Source of the DNA: Pseudomonas sp. GD03919
Lineage (GTDB): Bacteria > Pseudomonadota > Gammaproteobacteria > Pseudomonadales > Pseudomonadaceae
Direction of reading: 5' to 3'
Assembly (NCBI RefSeq): GCF_029814935.1
Contig: NZ_CP104582.1
Span: forward strand, 2,666,001-2,730,000
Length of the DNA: 64,000 nucleotides
Part shown: positions 46,460-55,536 of the stretch, piece by piece
Layout: each line of letters starts with the position of its first letter
Position numbering within the stretch: position 1 is the stretch's first letter
Made by a program: the position numbers and the translations under genes
The notes under the pieces: generated by a model
The model's database searches: none
Seen by the model: only the letters and a program-made list of their open reading frames with translations
Told to the model about the DNA's origin: nothing

Positions 46460-47872
46460 TCAATGCCCGGCATGCCCGCCCGGCTTGCGCACCTGCACTT
46501 CCACCGGTGTCTCGAGCGGCTGCTTGAGCGGCATCGACTGGCCACCGCTGTCGTGCGAGCGGCTCGGGTTGGCCAGTGCGCCCTTCCATTCATAGGCCAC
46601 GGTGCCGGCTGGGTGCTTGAACCAGCCCGGATCGCGGTAGTCGCCGGCGGCCTGCTCCTTGCGCACCTTGAGCATGGTGAACATGCCACCCATCTCCACC
46701 GAGCCGAACGGGCCGTCGCCGGTCATCATCGGCACGGTGTTGTCCGGCAGCGGCATCTGCATCTCCGCCATGTCAGCCATGCCGCGCTCGCCCATCACCA
46801 TGTAGTCCGGCACCAGTTTGGCGATCTTGCGGGTCATGTCGCGGTGATCGACACCGACCAGGGTCGGCACGTCGTGGCCCATGGCGTTCATGGTGTGGTG
46901 GCTCTTGTGGCAGTGCAGCGCCCAATCGCCCTCCTCGTCGGCGATGAACTCGAGCTGGCGCATCTGCCCCACCGCCACGTCGGCGGTCACCTCCGGCCAG
47001 CGCGAGCCGACCGGGGTCGGCCCGCCGTCGGTGCCGGTGACCTCGAACTCGTGACCGTGCAGGTGGATCGGGTGGTTGGTCATGGTCAGGTTGCCGACAC
47101 GCAGGCGCACGCGCTCGCCCTGGCGCGCCACCAGCGGGTCGATGCCGGGGAACACGCGGCTGTTGAAGGTCCACAGGTTGAAATCGAGCATCTGCATGAT
47201 CTTCGGCGTGTAGGCGCCCGGCTCGATGTCGTAGGCGCTGAGCAGGAAGCAGTAGTCGCGGTCGACCTCGGCGATCAATGGGTGATGCTCTCTGGGGTGA
47301 GTGACCCAGAACCCCATCATGCCCATGGCCATCTGCACCATCTCGTCGGCGTGCGGGTGGTACATGAAGGTGCCGGGGCGGCGGGCGATGAACTCGTAGA
47401 CGAAGGTCTTGCCCACCGGGATCGCCGGCTGGGTCAGCCCCGCGACGCCGTCCATGCCGTTGGGCAGGCGCTGGCCGTGCCAGTGGATGCTGGTGTGCTC
47501 GGGCAGCTTGTTGGTGACGAAGATGCGCACCCGGTCGCCCTCCACCACCTCGATGGTCGGCCCCGGCGACTGGCCGTTATAGCCCCACAGGTGGGCCTTG
47601 TAGCCGGGCGCCAGCTCGCGCACCACCGGCTCGGCGACCAGGTGGAACTCCTTGACGCCGTTGTTCATGCGCCACGGCAGGGTCCAGCCGTTGAGGGTGA
47701 CCACCGGGTTGTAGAGCCGCCCGCTGCCCGGCTGCAGCGGCGGTTGGGTGTCGGCGCTGGCCTGCAGCACGGGTTCGGGCAGGGCCGCCATGGCCACCCG
47801 GCTGACCGCCGAAGTGGCCACCGCAGCGCCGATGGCGCCAGCCCCGAGAAAGAAATCGCGTCGTGAAACCAT
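46460..47872 (-). CDS. multicopper oxidase, Tat-exported (copper resistance)
   Basis: 470 residues from MVSRRDFFLGAGA, a twin-arginine signal. Copper motifs in order: HWHGQ, HPHADE, HPIHLHGHEF and HCHKSHHTMNAMGH, giving types 1, 2 and 3 copper sites. It probably oxidises Cu(I) in the periplasm, like CopA or CueO. A longer upstream reading is rejected because of the Tat signal and position after tolC-like gene. Confidence 0.93.
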   Translation of the reverse strand: MVSRRDFFLGAGAIGAAVATSAVSRVAMAALPEPVLQASADTQPPLQPGSGRLYNPVVTLNGWTLPWRMNNGVKEFHLVAEPVVRELAPGYKAHLWGYNGQSPGPTIEVVEGDRVRIFVTNKLPEHTSIHWHGQRLPNGMDGVAGLTQPAIPVGKTFVYEFIARRPGTFMYHPHADEMVQMAMGMMGFWVTHPREHHPLIAEVDRDYCFLLSAYDIEPGAYTPKIMQMLDFNLWTFNSRVFPGIDPLVARQGERVRLRVGNLTMTNHPIHLHGHEFEVTGTDGGPTPVGSRWPEVTADVAVGQMRQLEFIADEEGDWALHCHKSHHTMNAMGHDVPTLVGVDHRDMTRKIAKLVPDYMVMGERGMADMAEMQMPLPDNTVPMMTGDGPFGSVEMGGMFTMLKVRKEQAAGDYRDPGWFKHPAGTVAYEWKGALANPSRSHDSGGQSMPLKQPLETPVEVQVRKPGGHAGH

Positions 47873-47888
47873 CTGGGAAATTCCTTGT

Positions 47889-49289
47889 TCAGTGGCCGGC
47901 GGCGGCCGGCTCGGCAGCAGCGGCAGGCGCCGCGCCGAGCGAGGGATTGGGGGCGCCCAACAGGGCCATGTCGAGGTCGGCGCGCGCCAGCCAGAAGGCG
48001 CGCTGCGCCTGCAGGTAGCCATCCACCGCCTGCACCTGGCGGCGCGCATCGGCGAGCAGGTCGAAGGTGCTGATGAACATGCCGTTGTAGCGCAGCAGGT
48101 TTTCCTCGGCGATGCGCTGGCGCAGCGGCAGCACCTCGGTGCGGTAGTGCTGCGCCAGCTCGAAGGCGTTGCGGTAGGCGTGATAGGCCTCGCGCACCTG
48201 CGAGCGGGCGTTGACCGCCGTCTCGGCGGCGCGGTTGAGCGCCTGGCGATACTGCGTCTCGGCCCGCGCCACCTTGGCCCCGCTCCAGTCGAACAGCGGC
48301 AGCTCGACGCTGATCTCGTAGCCGCGCTGGGTCGGTTCCTCGTTGGAACGGTTGTTGACCACGCCCAGCTCCAGCACGTTGATGAAACGCGTGGTGCGGG
48401 TCAGGCCGAGGTTCTGCGCCAGGCGCTCGGCATCCAGGCGCACGGCCTGGATGTCCTGGCGCTGGTTCATGGCCAGGCGCTCCACGTCCGGCAACTCGTC
48501 CGCGGTTTTCGGCAGCGCCGGCAGGCGTTCGGGCAGGCGGTAGTCGAGCTGCTCGCCCCACAGGCCGAGCAGACGGGTCAGCTGCTCGCGGCTGCGCACT
48601 CGCGCCTGTTCGGCCTGGATCAGACCGATGCCGGCCTCGGCGTAGAAGTTCTGCTGCTCGGCCTGCTGCAGCTTGCTGAAGTTGCCCACCGCGGCCAGGC
48701 GCCGGGCCAGCTCGGCGCCGGCTTCGGCGGCGTCCAGCACCTGCCGCGCGTAGACCAGGCTCTCCTCGGCGGCGACCGCCTGGTACCAGGCCTTGCGCGT
48801 CTCGCTGGCCAGGTCGAACACCGCCAGGCTGGTCTGCCGCTGCAGCTGCTCGAAGCGCCGACCTTCCAGGCGCGAGGACAGCGGCAGGGCGATCAGCCGC
48901 GCCAGATTCAGGTGCAGGCCGCGCTCGTATTCGACCTCGCTGCCCTTTTCCAGACGGCCATAGGAGAAGCCGGGATTGGGCAGGCGCCCGGCCTGCACGC
49001 GCTCGGCCTCGCCGATGCCCAGCTCGTCGAAGGACGCCTGCAGACCACGGTTGTTGAGCAGCGCCAGCTGCACCGCGGCGTCCAGGCTCAGGGGTTCGGC
49101 CAGCAGCTCGGCGACGCGTGCCTCGATCTGGCTGCGCCCGGCCTCGTCGCGCGCCCACAGCAGTTGCTTGTCCAGCTGGCGCTCGGCGCTTTGCTGCACC
49201 GGGTCGAAGCCGCCGTCCTGGCTGAAGCCGGCGCAGCCGGCCAGCAGCAGCGCGGCGCAGAGCAGTACGGCGGGTTTAATGGTGGTCAT
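47889..49289 (-). CDS. TolC-family outer-membrane efflux lipoprotein
   Basis: 466 residues with a lipobox (LLLAGCAGFSQDG). Two repeats of long helices and short beta segments typical of outer-membrane efflux proteins (NRGLQASFDELGIGEAERVQ, ELPLFDWSGAKVARAETQYRQ). GGGAGGTGGCC precedes the ATG. In this operon it may release copper or deliver copper-binding proteins. No RND pump or membrane-fusion gene is beside it. Confidence 0.9.
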   Translation of the reverse strand: MTTIKPAVLLCAALLLAGCAGFSQDGGFDPVQQSAERQLDKQLLWARDEAGRSQIEARVAELLAEPLSLDAAVQLALLNNRGLQASFDELGIGEAERVQAGRLPNPGFSYGRLEKGSEVEYERGLHLNLARLIALPLSSRLEGRRFEQLQRQTSLAVFDLASETRKAWYQAVAAEESLVYARQVLDAAEAGAELARRLAAVGNFSKLQQAEQQNFYAEAGIGLIQAEQARVRSREQLTRLLGLWGEQLDYRLPERLPALPKTADELPDVERLAMNQRQDIQAVRLDAERLAQNLGLTRTTRFINVLELGVVNNRSNEEPTQRGYEISVELPLFDWSGAKVARAETQYRQALNRAAETAVNARSQVREAYHAYRNAFELAQHYRTEVLPLRQRIAEENLLRYNGMFISTFDLLADARRQVQAVDGYLQAQRAFWLARADLDMALLGAPNPSLGAAPAAAAEPAAAGH

Positions 49290-49575
49290 GGCCACCTCCC
49301 TCGACGGGCTCGGCGCCCTGCTCGGCCGGCTGCTCCCAGCCTTCCATGCTGTAGGTGCGCCAGCCGCCGATACGGCCGACAAGATCGTTGGCCGCACGCC
49401 AGTCCTGCAACGGCTCGTCGGCCTGGGCGCGGTAGTCTTGCAGAGGGGAACGGTAATCCTGCGCCGGCACGGCGGCGTTGGCGTCCAGCGGATCGGGCTG
49501 AGCCGCCATCAGGATGCCGGGCAGCGCCAGGGCGGCGATGCCCAGCAGCCTTCCAACAAGGGAATGCAAAGTCAT
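49276..49575 (-). CDS. small exported protein with His-rich tail, copper operon
   Basis: 99 residues, signal peptide (LLGIAALALPGILMAA). The centre repeats a DYR/DWR pattern (AQDYRSPLQDYRAQADEPLQDWRAANDLV) and ends GGHDHH, a probable metal-binding tail. Overlaps the TolC-like gene start by 14 bases. No named family recognised. Confidence 0.75.
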   Translation of the reverse strand: MTLHSLVGRLLGIAALALPGILMAAQPDPLDANAAVPAQDYRSPLQDYRAQADEPLQDWRAANDLVGRIGGWRTYSMEGWEQPAEQGAEPVEGGGHDHH

Positions 49576-49649
49576 GATGTGTTCTCGCGTACGGCGGCCA
49601 GGCGGCCGCGTGAGCTACAGGCGCCGCAGGACGGCGCTACCTAAGGGGC

Positions 49650-50054
49650 TCAGGCGAGAGAAAGACGCGGGGGCCGTTCGGGCGTGTCGGCCACGCCGAC
49701 GATAAGGCGGTCGGGCCAGGCTGTAGCCGGCTCGACGGTTTGCAGGGCAGAGTCGTTCAGAAACGGCTGGCTGGGCGCGGCGACACCGACGCAGAAGGCG
49801 CACAGGGTGCAGAGGCTGCCATCGGCGGGAGCATCGCTGCTGGCCACCGGAGCGGCGTCCTGATGCGCGCCATGTGCGCTGTCGGCCGCCATGTCGTGGT
49901 GCATACCGTGCTCGCCGTGCTGACTGGCGCTGATCTGCAGAGCGCCACTGCGATGCACCTGCTCGCACAACTGCATGCCGAGCGCCGCCATGGCCTGTGC
50001 CGGCAGGGCCAGCATCAGCATCCAGATCAGGGCGGTACGCAGGGATTTGCGCAT
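49650..50054 (-). CDS. DUF2946-like His/Met-rich exported protein
   Basis: 134 residues: signal peptide (ALIWMLMLALPAQAMAA), then a His/Met-rich stretch (SQHGEHGMHHDMAADSAHGA) and CTLCAFCVG. Matches the DUF2946 pattern of small proteins encoded first in copper-resistance operons. Probably binds copper in the periplasm. Confidence 0.8.
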   Translation of the reverse strand: MRKSLRTALIWMLMLALPAQAMAALGMQLCEQVHRSGALQISASQHGEHGMHHDMAADSAHGAHQDAAPVASSDAPADGSLCTLCAFCVGVAAPSQPFLNDSALQTVEPATAWPDRLIVGVADTPERPPRLSLA

Positions 50055-50122
50055 GGGGTCGCGAAGCCAGAGTCAGAGGGCAATGGGGCGGATTATCCGC
50101 GTGCTGGCCGCTTTGTCCAGCG

Positions 50123-51550
50123 CTACAAGCTCAGATGCCCGGCATACAGGCCATAGCCGGCCAGCACGGCCGTCAGCAATACGGCGGCGAAGATCGGCCA
50201 TTCGTAGCGGGTGAACAGTACCTGCCCCTGCTCGCGCTTGGCCTGGCGAAACAGCAGCGCGCCCGGCGCGTAAAGCAACGCCGACAGCAGCAGGTACTTG
50301 ACCCCGCCGGCATACAACAGCCAGATCGCGTAACCCACCGCCAGCAGGCCGATGGCCAGATCCTTGCGGCGCAGCCCGGCCTGGTCTTCGTAGGTCTCGC
50401 CGCGCAGCGCCAGCAACAACGCATAGACCGCCGACCACAGGTAAGGCACCAGAATCATCGATGACGCCAGATAGATCAGCGACAGGTAGGTACCCTCGGA
50501 AAACAGGGTGATCAGCAGGAATAGCTGGATCATGCCGTTGGTCAGCCACAGCGCGTTGACCGGCACCTGATTGGCGTTCTCCCGGCGCAGGAAGGCCGGC
50601 ATGGTGCCGTCCTTGGCACAGACGAAGAGGATTTCAGCGCACAGCAGCGCCCAGGACAGCAGCGCACCAAGCAGCGACACCGCCAGGCCGATGCTGATCA
50701 ACACCGCCCCCCAACGCCCCACCACATGCTCCAGCACTCCGGCCATGGACGGGTTCTGCAGCGCCGCCAGCTCGGGCTGGCTCATCACCCCCAGCGACAG
50801 CAGGTTGACCAGCATCAGCAGCGCCAGCACGCCGAGAAAGCCGATCACCGTGGCCTTGCCCACATCGCGGCGGCGCTCGGCACGCGACGAGTACACGCTC
50901 GCCCCTTCGATACCGATGAACACAAACACGGTGACCAGCATCATGTTGCGCACCTGCTCCAGCACACCGCCGAACTGCGGATTGCTGCGCCCCCAGATGT
51001 CACGGGTGAAAATGTCGCGGTCGAAGGCCAGGCCGACGATGACGATGAACAGCAGGATCGGTACCAGCTTGGCCACGGTGGTGATCAGGTTGATCAGCGC
51101 CGCCTCCTTGATGCCGCGCAGCACCAGGGCGTGTACGCACCACAGCAACACCGAGGCGCAGGCGATGGCCAGCGGCGTGTTGCCCTGGCCGAAGGCCGGG
51201 AAGAAGTAACCCAGGGTCGAGAACAGCAGGACGAAGTAGCCGACATTGCCCAGCCAGGCACTGATCCAGTAGCCCCAGGCCGAGGAAAAACCCATGTAGT
51301 CGCCGAGGCCCGCCTTGGCGTAGACGTATACCCCGCCATCGAGCTGCGGCTTGCGGTTGGCCAGGCCCTGGAACACGAAGGCCAGCGCCAGCATGCCCAC
51401 CGCGGTGATGCCCCAGCCGATCAGTACCGCACCGACATCGGCCCGCGCGGCGATGTTCTGCGGCAGCGAGAAGATCCCGCCACCGACCATCGAGCCCACC
51501 ACCAGCGCGGTCAGCGACCCCAGGCCCAGCTTGCGACTTCCATCCGACAT
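50123..51550 (-). CDS. amino-acid antiporter of the ArcD/APC family
   Basis: 475 residues with about 12 helices. N-terminal APC signature VVGSMVGGGIFSLPQNIAARADVGAVLIGW and the helix-6 region FVFIGIEGASVYSSRAERRRDVG. Closest in type to basic amino-acid/polyamine antiporters such as ArcD (arginine/ornithine). No arcABC genes are adjacent, so the substrate is not certain. Confidence 0.85.
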   Translation of the reverse strand: MSDGSRKLGLGSLTALVVGSMVGGGIFSLPQNIAARADVGAVLIGWGITAVGMLALAFVFQGLANRKPQLDGGVYVYAKAGLGDYMGFSSAWGYWISAWLGNVGYFVLLFSTLGYFFPAFGQGNTPLAIACASVLLWCVHALVLRGIKEAALINLITTVAKLVPILLFIVIVGLAFDRDIFTRDIWGRSNPQFGGVLEQVRNMMLVTVFVFIGIEGASVYSSRAERRRDVGKATVIGFLGVLALLMLVNLLSLGVMSQPELAALQNPSMAGVLEHVVGRWGAVLISIGLAVSLLGALLSWALLCAEILFVCAKDGTMPAFLRRENANQVPVNALWLTNGMIQLFLLITLFSEGTYLSLIYLASSMILVPYLWSAVYALLLALRGETYEDQAGLRRKDLAIGLLAVGYAIWLLYAGGVKYLLLSALLYAPGALLFRQAKREQGQVLFTRYEWPIFAAVLLTAVLAGYGLYAGHLSL

Positions 51551-51612
51551 GGCGGCTCCCTCGTACGGTTACCGCCAAACTCTAGTCGAGGCTGTTACAG
51601 CTGCCAGGCAGC

Positions 51613-52215
51613 TCAGCCCAGCATGGTCACATGACGCGGATGGCTGGCCACGCGCTCGAGCCAGGCGCGCACGGCCGAGAAGGCTTCGAGGCTGAAACCG
51701 CCCTCATCGGCCACGTGGGTGTAGGCATACAGGGCGATATCCGCGATGGAGTAATGCTCGCCGACCAGATAGGGCGTGCGTTCGAGCTGCTTTTCCATCA
51801 CCTTCAGGGCCTTGTAGCCGAGTTTCAGGCAGCGCGCATGCTCCTCGCGGCGCTCCTCGGGCATGCCCTGGTAGAGCTGGATGAAACGCGCCACCGCAAC
51901 GTAAGGCTCGTGGCTGTACTGCTCGAAGAACTGCCATTGCAGCACCTGGGTGCGCAGGCGCGGCTCGGTCGGCAGGAACTCGCTGCCATCGGCGAGGTAG
52001 TTGAGGATGGCGTTGGACTCCCACAGGCAGGTGCCGTCGTCCAGCTCCAGCACCGGAATCTTGCCGTTGGGGTTCTTGGCCAGGAAGGCTTCGCTCTGCG
52101 TCTCGCCCTTGAGAATGTCGATCGGCACCCACTCATAGGGTTTGCCGAGCAGATGCAACATCAGCTTGACCTTGTAGCAGTTGCCCGAGCGGTAATCGCC
52201 GTAGACCTTGAACAT
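51613..52215 (-). CDS. glutathione S-transferase family protein
   Basis: 200 residues. N-terminal thioredoxin-like half (MFKVYGDYRSGNCYKVKLML with the Ser-Gly-Asn active-site turn; NPNGKIPVLELDD; LWESNAILNYL for glutathione binding) and a helical C-terminal half. The start at MFKVYGD has GGGAGG upstream; an ATG eight codons earlier is less likely. Confidence 0.93.
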   Translation of the reverse strand: MFKVYGDYRSGNCYKVKLMLHLLGKPYEWVPIDILKGETQSEAFLAKNPNGKIPVLELDDGTCLWESNAILNYLADGSEFLPTEPRLRTQVLQWQFFEQYSHEPYVAVARFIQLYQGMPEERREEHARCLKLGYKALKVMEKQLERTPYLVGEHYSIADIALYAYTHVADEGGFSLEAFSAVRAWLERVASHPRHVTMLG

Positions 52216-52248
52216 CGCGTTGCCCTCCCCGTGTTTCATTCTTTTCCA

Positions 52249-52311
52249 AGGAGCCGGCTTGCCGGCGATCCGCTTTGCGCGAAAGCATCGCCACTAAGCT
52301 GGCTCCTACGG
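52249..52311. repeat. REP-like inverted repeat
   Basis: AAGGAGCCGGCTTGCCGGCGAT faces ATCGCC...AGCTGGCTCCTACGG, an imperfect stem of the GGAGCCGGC type dispersed in Pseudomonas genomes. Confidence 0.65.
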
Positions 52312-52323
52312 TTCTGCAAGCCT

Positions 52324-53481
52324 CTACTTCGCCTGCGCCTCGCGGATCACCGCCGCCAACCGGCGCAGGCCTTCGCCCAGACGCTCCGGCGCTACATGGC
52401 TGAAGTTCAGTCGCAGATGGCCGGGGTTGGCATCCGGGTCGATGAAGAACGGCTCGCCCGGCATGAAGGCGACGTTCTGCGCCAGCGCCGCATCGAGCAG
52501 CGTGCGGGTGTCCAGCGGCTGCTTGAGGGTCAGCCAGAAGAACAGTCCGCCCTGCGGGATTTCCCACTCGGCCAGCTCGCCGAAGTGCTCCAGCAGCGCC
52601 GCCTGCATGGCATCGCGGCGGATGCGGTAGAAGTCGCGCAGCTCGGCTAGGTGGCCACGGTACTGCTCGCTGCCCAGCCACTGCAGCGCCTGCCACTGAC
52701 CGATGCGGTTGGTGTGCAGATCGGCCGACTGCTTCAGGCGCAGCAGGTGCGGGTACAGGTCCTTGGTGGCGATCAGGTAGCCGACGCGCAGGCCCGGCAG
52801 CAGGGTCTTGGAAACGGTGCCGGTGTAGATCCAGCTGGCCTTCTTCAGGCGGCTGACGATGGGCGTGGCGCTGCCTTCATCGAACACCAGCTCGCGGTAC
52901 GGCTCGTCCTCGATCAGGGTCACGCCGAATTCGTCGAGCAGCGCCGCCACCGCTTCACGCTTGGCTTCGCTGTAACGGGTGCCGGACGGGTTCTGGAAAG
53001 TCGGAATCAGGTAGGCGAAAGCCGGCTTGTGCGTTTCCAGACGCTGGCGCAGCGCCGCCAGCTCGGGGCCGTCGGCTTCCTGCGGCACGCTGATGCAATC
53101 GGCGCCGAACAGCTGGAAGGCCTGCAGCGCGGCCAGGTAGGTCGGCGCTTCGAGCAACACTTCGGTGCCCGGATCGATGAACAGCTTGGAGGCCAGATCC
53201 AGCGTCTGCTGCGAGCCGCTGACGATCAGCACCTGGCTGGCCTCGCAGGGTACGCCCAGTGCACGCGCCTCGGCGGCGATGGCTTCGCGCAGCGCCGGCT
53301 CGCCCTCGCTCATGCCGTACTGACCCATGCTCGCCGGCATCTCGGCCCAGTCCACCTTGGGCAGCATCGGCTCGGCCGGCAGGCCGCCGGCGAAGGACAT
53401 CACCTCCGGACGCTGCGCCGCGGCAAGAATTTCACGGATCAGGGAGCTTTTCAGGCGGGCGATGCGTTCGGAGAAGGCCAT
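52324..53481 (-). CDS. PLP-dependent aminotransferase, LysN/MocR-C-terminal type
   Basis: 385 residues, fold type I. GSQQTLDLASKLFIDPG cofactor region, DEPYRELVFD aspartate motif and the Schiff-base lysine in YTGTVSKTLLPGLRVGY. The family includes 2-aminoadipate and valine-pyruvate aminotransferases. A divergent MarR gene and palindromes between them suggest local control. Confidence 0.9.
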   Translation of the reverse strand: MAFSERIARLKSSLIREILAAAQRPEVMSFAGGLPAEPMLPKVDWAEMPASMGQYGMSEGEPALREAIAAEARALGVPCEASQVLIVSGSQQTLDLASKLFIDPGTEVLLEAPTYLAALQAFQLFGADCISVPQEADGPELAALRQRLETHKPAFAYLIPTFQNPSGTRYSEAKREAVAALLDEFGVTLIEDEPYRELVFDEGSATPIVSRLKKASWIYTGTVSKTLLPGLRVGYLIATKDLYPHLLRLKQSADLHTNRIGQWQALQWLGSEQYRGHLAELRDFYRIRRDAMQAALLEHFGELAEWEIPQGGLFFWLTLKQPLDTRTLLDAALAQNVAFMPGEPFFIDPDANPGHLRLNFSHVAPERLGEGLRRLAAVIREAQAK

Positions 53482-53516
53482 GGGATGTCCTGGGGTGCAA
53501 AAGTCATTGAAATTAA

Positions 53517-53531
53517 GTCAAACTGCTTGAC
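53517..53531. promoter_or_regulatory. candidate operator between aminotransferase and MarR genes
   Basis: GTCAA-ACTGC-TTGAC, with a related GTCA-ATA-TGAC at 53559-53569 over the MarR start codon. Spacing five, not four, argues against Anr. Confidence 0.45.
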
Positions 53532-53564
53532 CGAAACTACGCCGCCAACCCGAGATACGTCAAT

Positions 53565-54077
53565 ATGACTGACCTAAAAAATTTCCCCGAGAAATTTTTA
53601 ACGTCCCCCACCGAGGGCACGCAGGCCGGCCGTCGTGGTGCGCAGGCCATCAAGAACTCCGCTGCTCAGCAGGCCGCCATGGAGGCCTTTTTCTTCGGCT
53701 ACCAGGCCTTCACCGCCAAGCCTGACGAGATGCTGGCAAAGCGCGGGCTGTCGCGGGTGCATCACCGCATTCTGTTCTTCATAGCCAAGTATCCAGGCCT
53801 GAACATGACCGAGCTGCTCGGCTACCTCGGGGTCAGCAAGCAGGCGCTGAACATGCCGCTGCGTCAGCTGATCGAGATGAATCTGGTACAGAGCGAAGCG
53901 GCGGCCGACGACAAGCGCAAGCGTGTTCTCGGCTTCACGCCCGAGGGCGCCAAGCTGGAGCAGGCCCTGCGCCGCGAGCAGGCGCGGCTGCTGCAGCGGG
54001 TTTTCACGGAGATGGGAGAGGAAGCCGTGGAAGGCTGGCTAGCGGTAAACCGTGCCTTGGCGCGGGGGCGCGCCTAG
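53565..54077 (+). CDS. MarR family transcriptional regulator
   Basis: 170 residues. Winged helix LSRVHHRILFFIAKYPGLNMTELLGYLGVSKQALNMPLRQL and wing EAAADDKRKRVLGFT. A 40-residue polar N-terminal extension precedes the usual first helix. Divergent from the aminotransferase, which it probably controls. Confidence 0.9.
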   Translation: MTDLKNFPEKFLTSPTEGTQAGRRGAQAIKNSAAQQAAMEAFFFGYQAFTAKPDEMLAKRGLSRVHHRILFFIAKYPGLNMTELLGYLGVSKQALNMPLRQLIEMNLVQSEAAADDKRKRVLGFTPEGAKLEQALRREQARLLQRVFTEMGEEAVEGWLAVNRALARGRA

Positions 54078-54127
54078 CAGGCCGCGGCAGCTCAAGCCAC
54101 CGCGGCAGAAAGAAATCAGGCGGCAGT

Positions 54128-54778
54128 CTACTGCTCGCGCAGTTCACTCGCCCCGCGAAAGAACACCAGCCCCTGCGCCACGCAAACCGCCAGTGCCGGC
54201 AAGATGGCCAGCGGCAACAACAGCACACTGGCGAACATCACACCGCTGGCAATGGACAGCCAGGCCATGATCCGCAGAGAGGCGTAGGCCAGCCTCACCT
54301 TGAGCAAACGAATACCGAACCAGGTAATGCCGAGCCCCATCAGTACCATCAGTACCATCAGGCCCAGGTAGGCAATGGTCAGCACGCTGAGCGTCTTGAA
54401 CACCTGATCCCCAACCATGAAGTCCATCACCCCGCTGACCAGAGCCAGAACAACGATGATCCAGACCGGCCAGCTCAACCCCTGCGCCGCAAAACGCTGC
54501 TCGATGAAGCTCTTGAGCCGGATCAGCAGATAGTTGCCCAACAACATCAGCAACAGCTGCAGCCAACGCGTAAAGCGCTCGACCTGCTCCAGTTCTGCCT
54601 GGCCCAGCCAACTGCTGGCGAAAATAACGCCCAGCATCAGCGCACTGCCCAGCGCCGACATCAGTGCCAACCAACCAAGTACCTGCAACTGACGCACACT
54701 CCAGCCCGGGAGCTGCCGCACCGGCAGGTCATCGATCAGTTCGACCTGCGGAGCACTGTAGGGGTTATCCGGCTGCAT
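54128..54778 (-). CDS. hypothetical integral membrane protein
   Basis: 216 residues, five to six helices (for example QVLGWLALMSALGSALMLGV, WIIVVLALVSGVMDFMVG). Starts with MQPDNPYSAPQ, a pattern common in DUF-type membrane proteins. No catalytic motif. Function unknown. Confidence 0.75.
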   Translation of the reverse strand: MQPDNPYSAPQVELIDDLPVRQLPGWSVRQLQVLGWLALMSALGSALMLGVIFASSWLGQAELEQVERFTRWLQLLLMLLGNYLLIRLKSFIEQRFAAQGLSWPVWIIVVLALVSGVMDFMVGDQVFKTLSVLTIAYLGLMVLMVLMGLGITWFGIRLLKVRLAYASLRIMAWLSIASGVMFASVLLLPLAILPALAVCVAQGLVFFRGASELREQ

Positions 54779-54924
54779 GGCGGCTTCCTTGTCTGCAAAA
54801 AGGCAAGGCTAACCAGAGATCAGCCACTTGCCCAGGCCCGACTGTACGGCCCAACCCGGTCGTGGCTGTACCGAGACGCCATTGCGGTGGCGCAATAGTC
54901 TTTGCCGGTCACCGGAGAACGACC

Positions 54925-55536
54925 ATGTCCACCGAACTGCTGCTCGCCTTCATCGCCTTCGCCTTTGTCACCTCGGTGACGCCAGGCCCCAACAACATGA
55001 TGCTGCTCGCCTCGGGCGTGAACTTCGGCGTGCGCCGCAGCATTCCACACATGCTTGGCATCAGCCTCGGCTTCATGCTGCTGGTGGCCGCAGTGGGCCT
55101 TGGTCTGGGCCAGGTATTCCAGCGCTTTCCGGTGCTGCACGACGTGCTGCGCTATGTCGGCGCCGCCTATCTGCTCTATCTGGCCTGGAAGATCGCCCAA
55201 TCCGGTGCGCCGCAGAGCCGTGAGAATGCCGAGGCCAAGCCATTCACTTTCCTCCAGGCGGCAGCCTTTCAGTGGGTCAACCCGAAGGCGTGGATCATGG
55301 CCATCGGAGCCATTACCACCTATACACCGCAGGATGGTTTTTTCAGCAACGTGCTGCTGATCGCGGCCCTGTTTGCACTGGTCAACTGCCCCAGCGTAGG
55401 TTTGTGGACCATCGCCGGCAGCATGCTGCGCAAGTGGCTGGACAACCCGCGCGCCCTGCGCGCATTCAACTTCGGCATGGCGCTGCTGCTGGTCGCCTCG
55501 CTCTATCCCATCATCGTCGACACTGGAATGTTCTGA
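54925..55536 (+). CDS. LysE family amino-acid exporter
   Basis: 203 residues, six helices. Family signature FVTSVTPGPNNMMLLASG near the start and FQWVNPKAWIMAIGA in the middle. Exports amino acids or related compounds. The stop overlaps the next start (TGATG), so it is coupled to the BenE-like transporter. Confidence 0.93.
   Translation: MSTELLLAFIAFAFVTSVTPGPNNMMLLASGVNFGVRRSIPHMLGISLGFMLLVAAVGLGLGQVFQRFPVLHDVLRYVGAAYLLYLAWKIAQSGAPQSRENAEAKPFTFLQAAAFQWVNPKAWIMAIGAITTYTPQDGFFSNVLLIAALFALVNCPSVGLWTIAGSMLRKWLDNPRALRAFNFGMALLLVASLYPIIVDTGMF

Noticed and set aside
47748..49577. 609-codon + strand frame opposite the copper operon
   Set aside because: Spans parts of three real minus-strand genes; composition artefact of high third-position GC.
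53517..53531. GTCAA-ACTGC-TTGAC as an Anr site
   Set aside because: Half sites point outward relative to the FNR consensus and the spacer is five, so a MarR operator is more likely.
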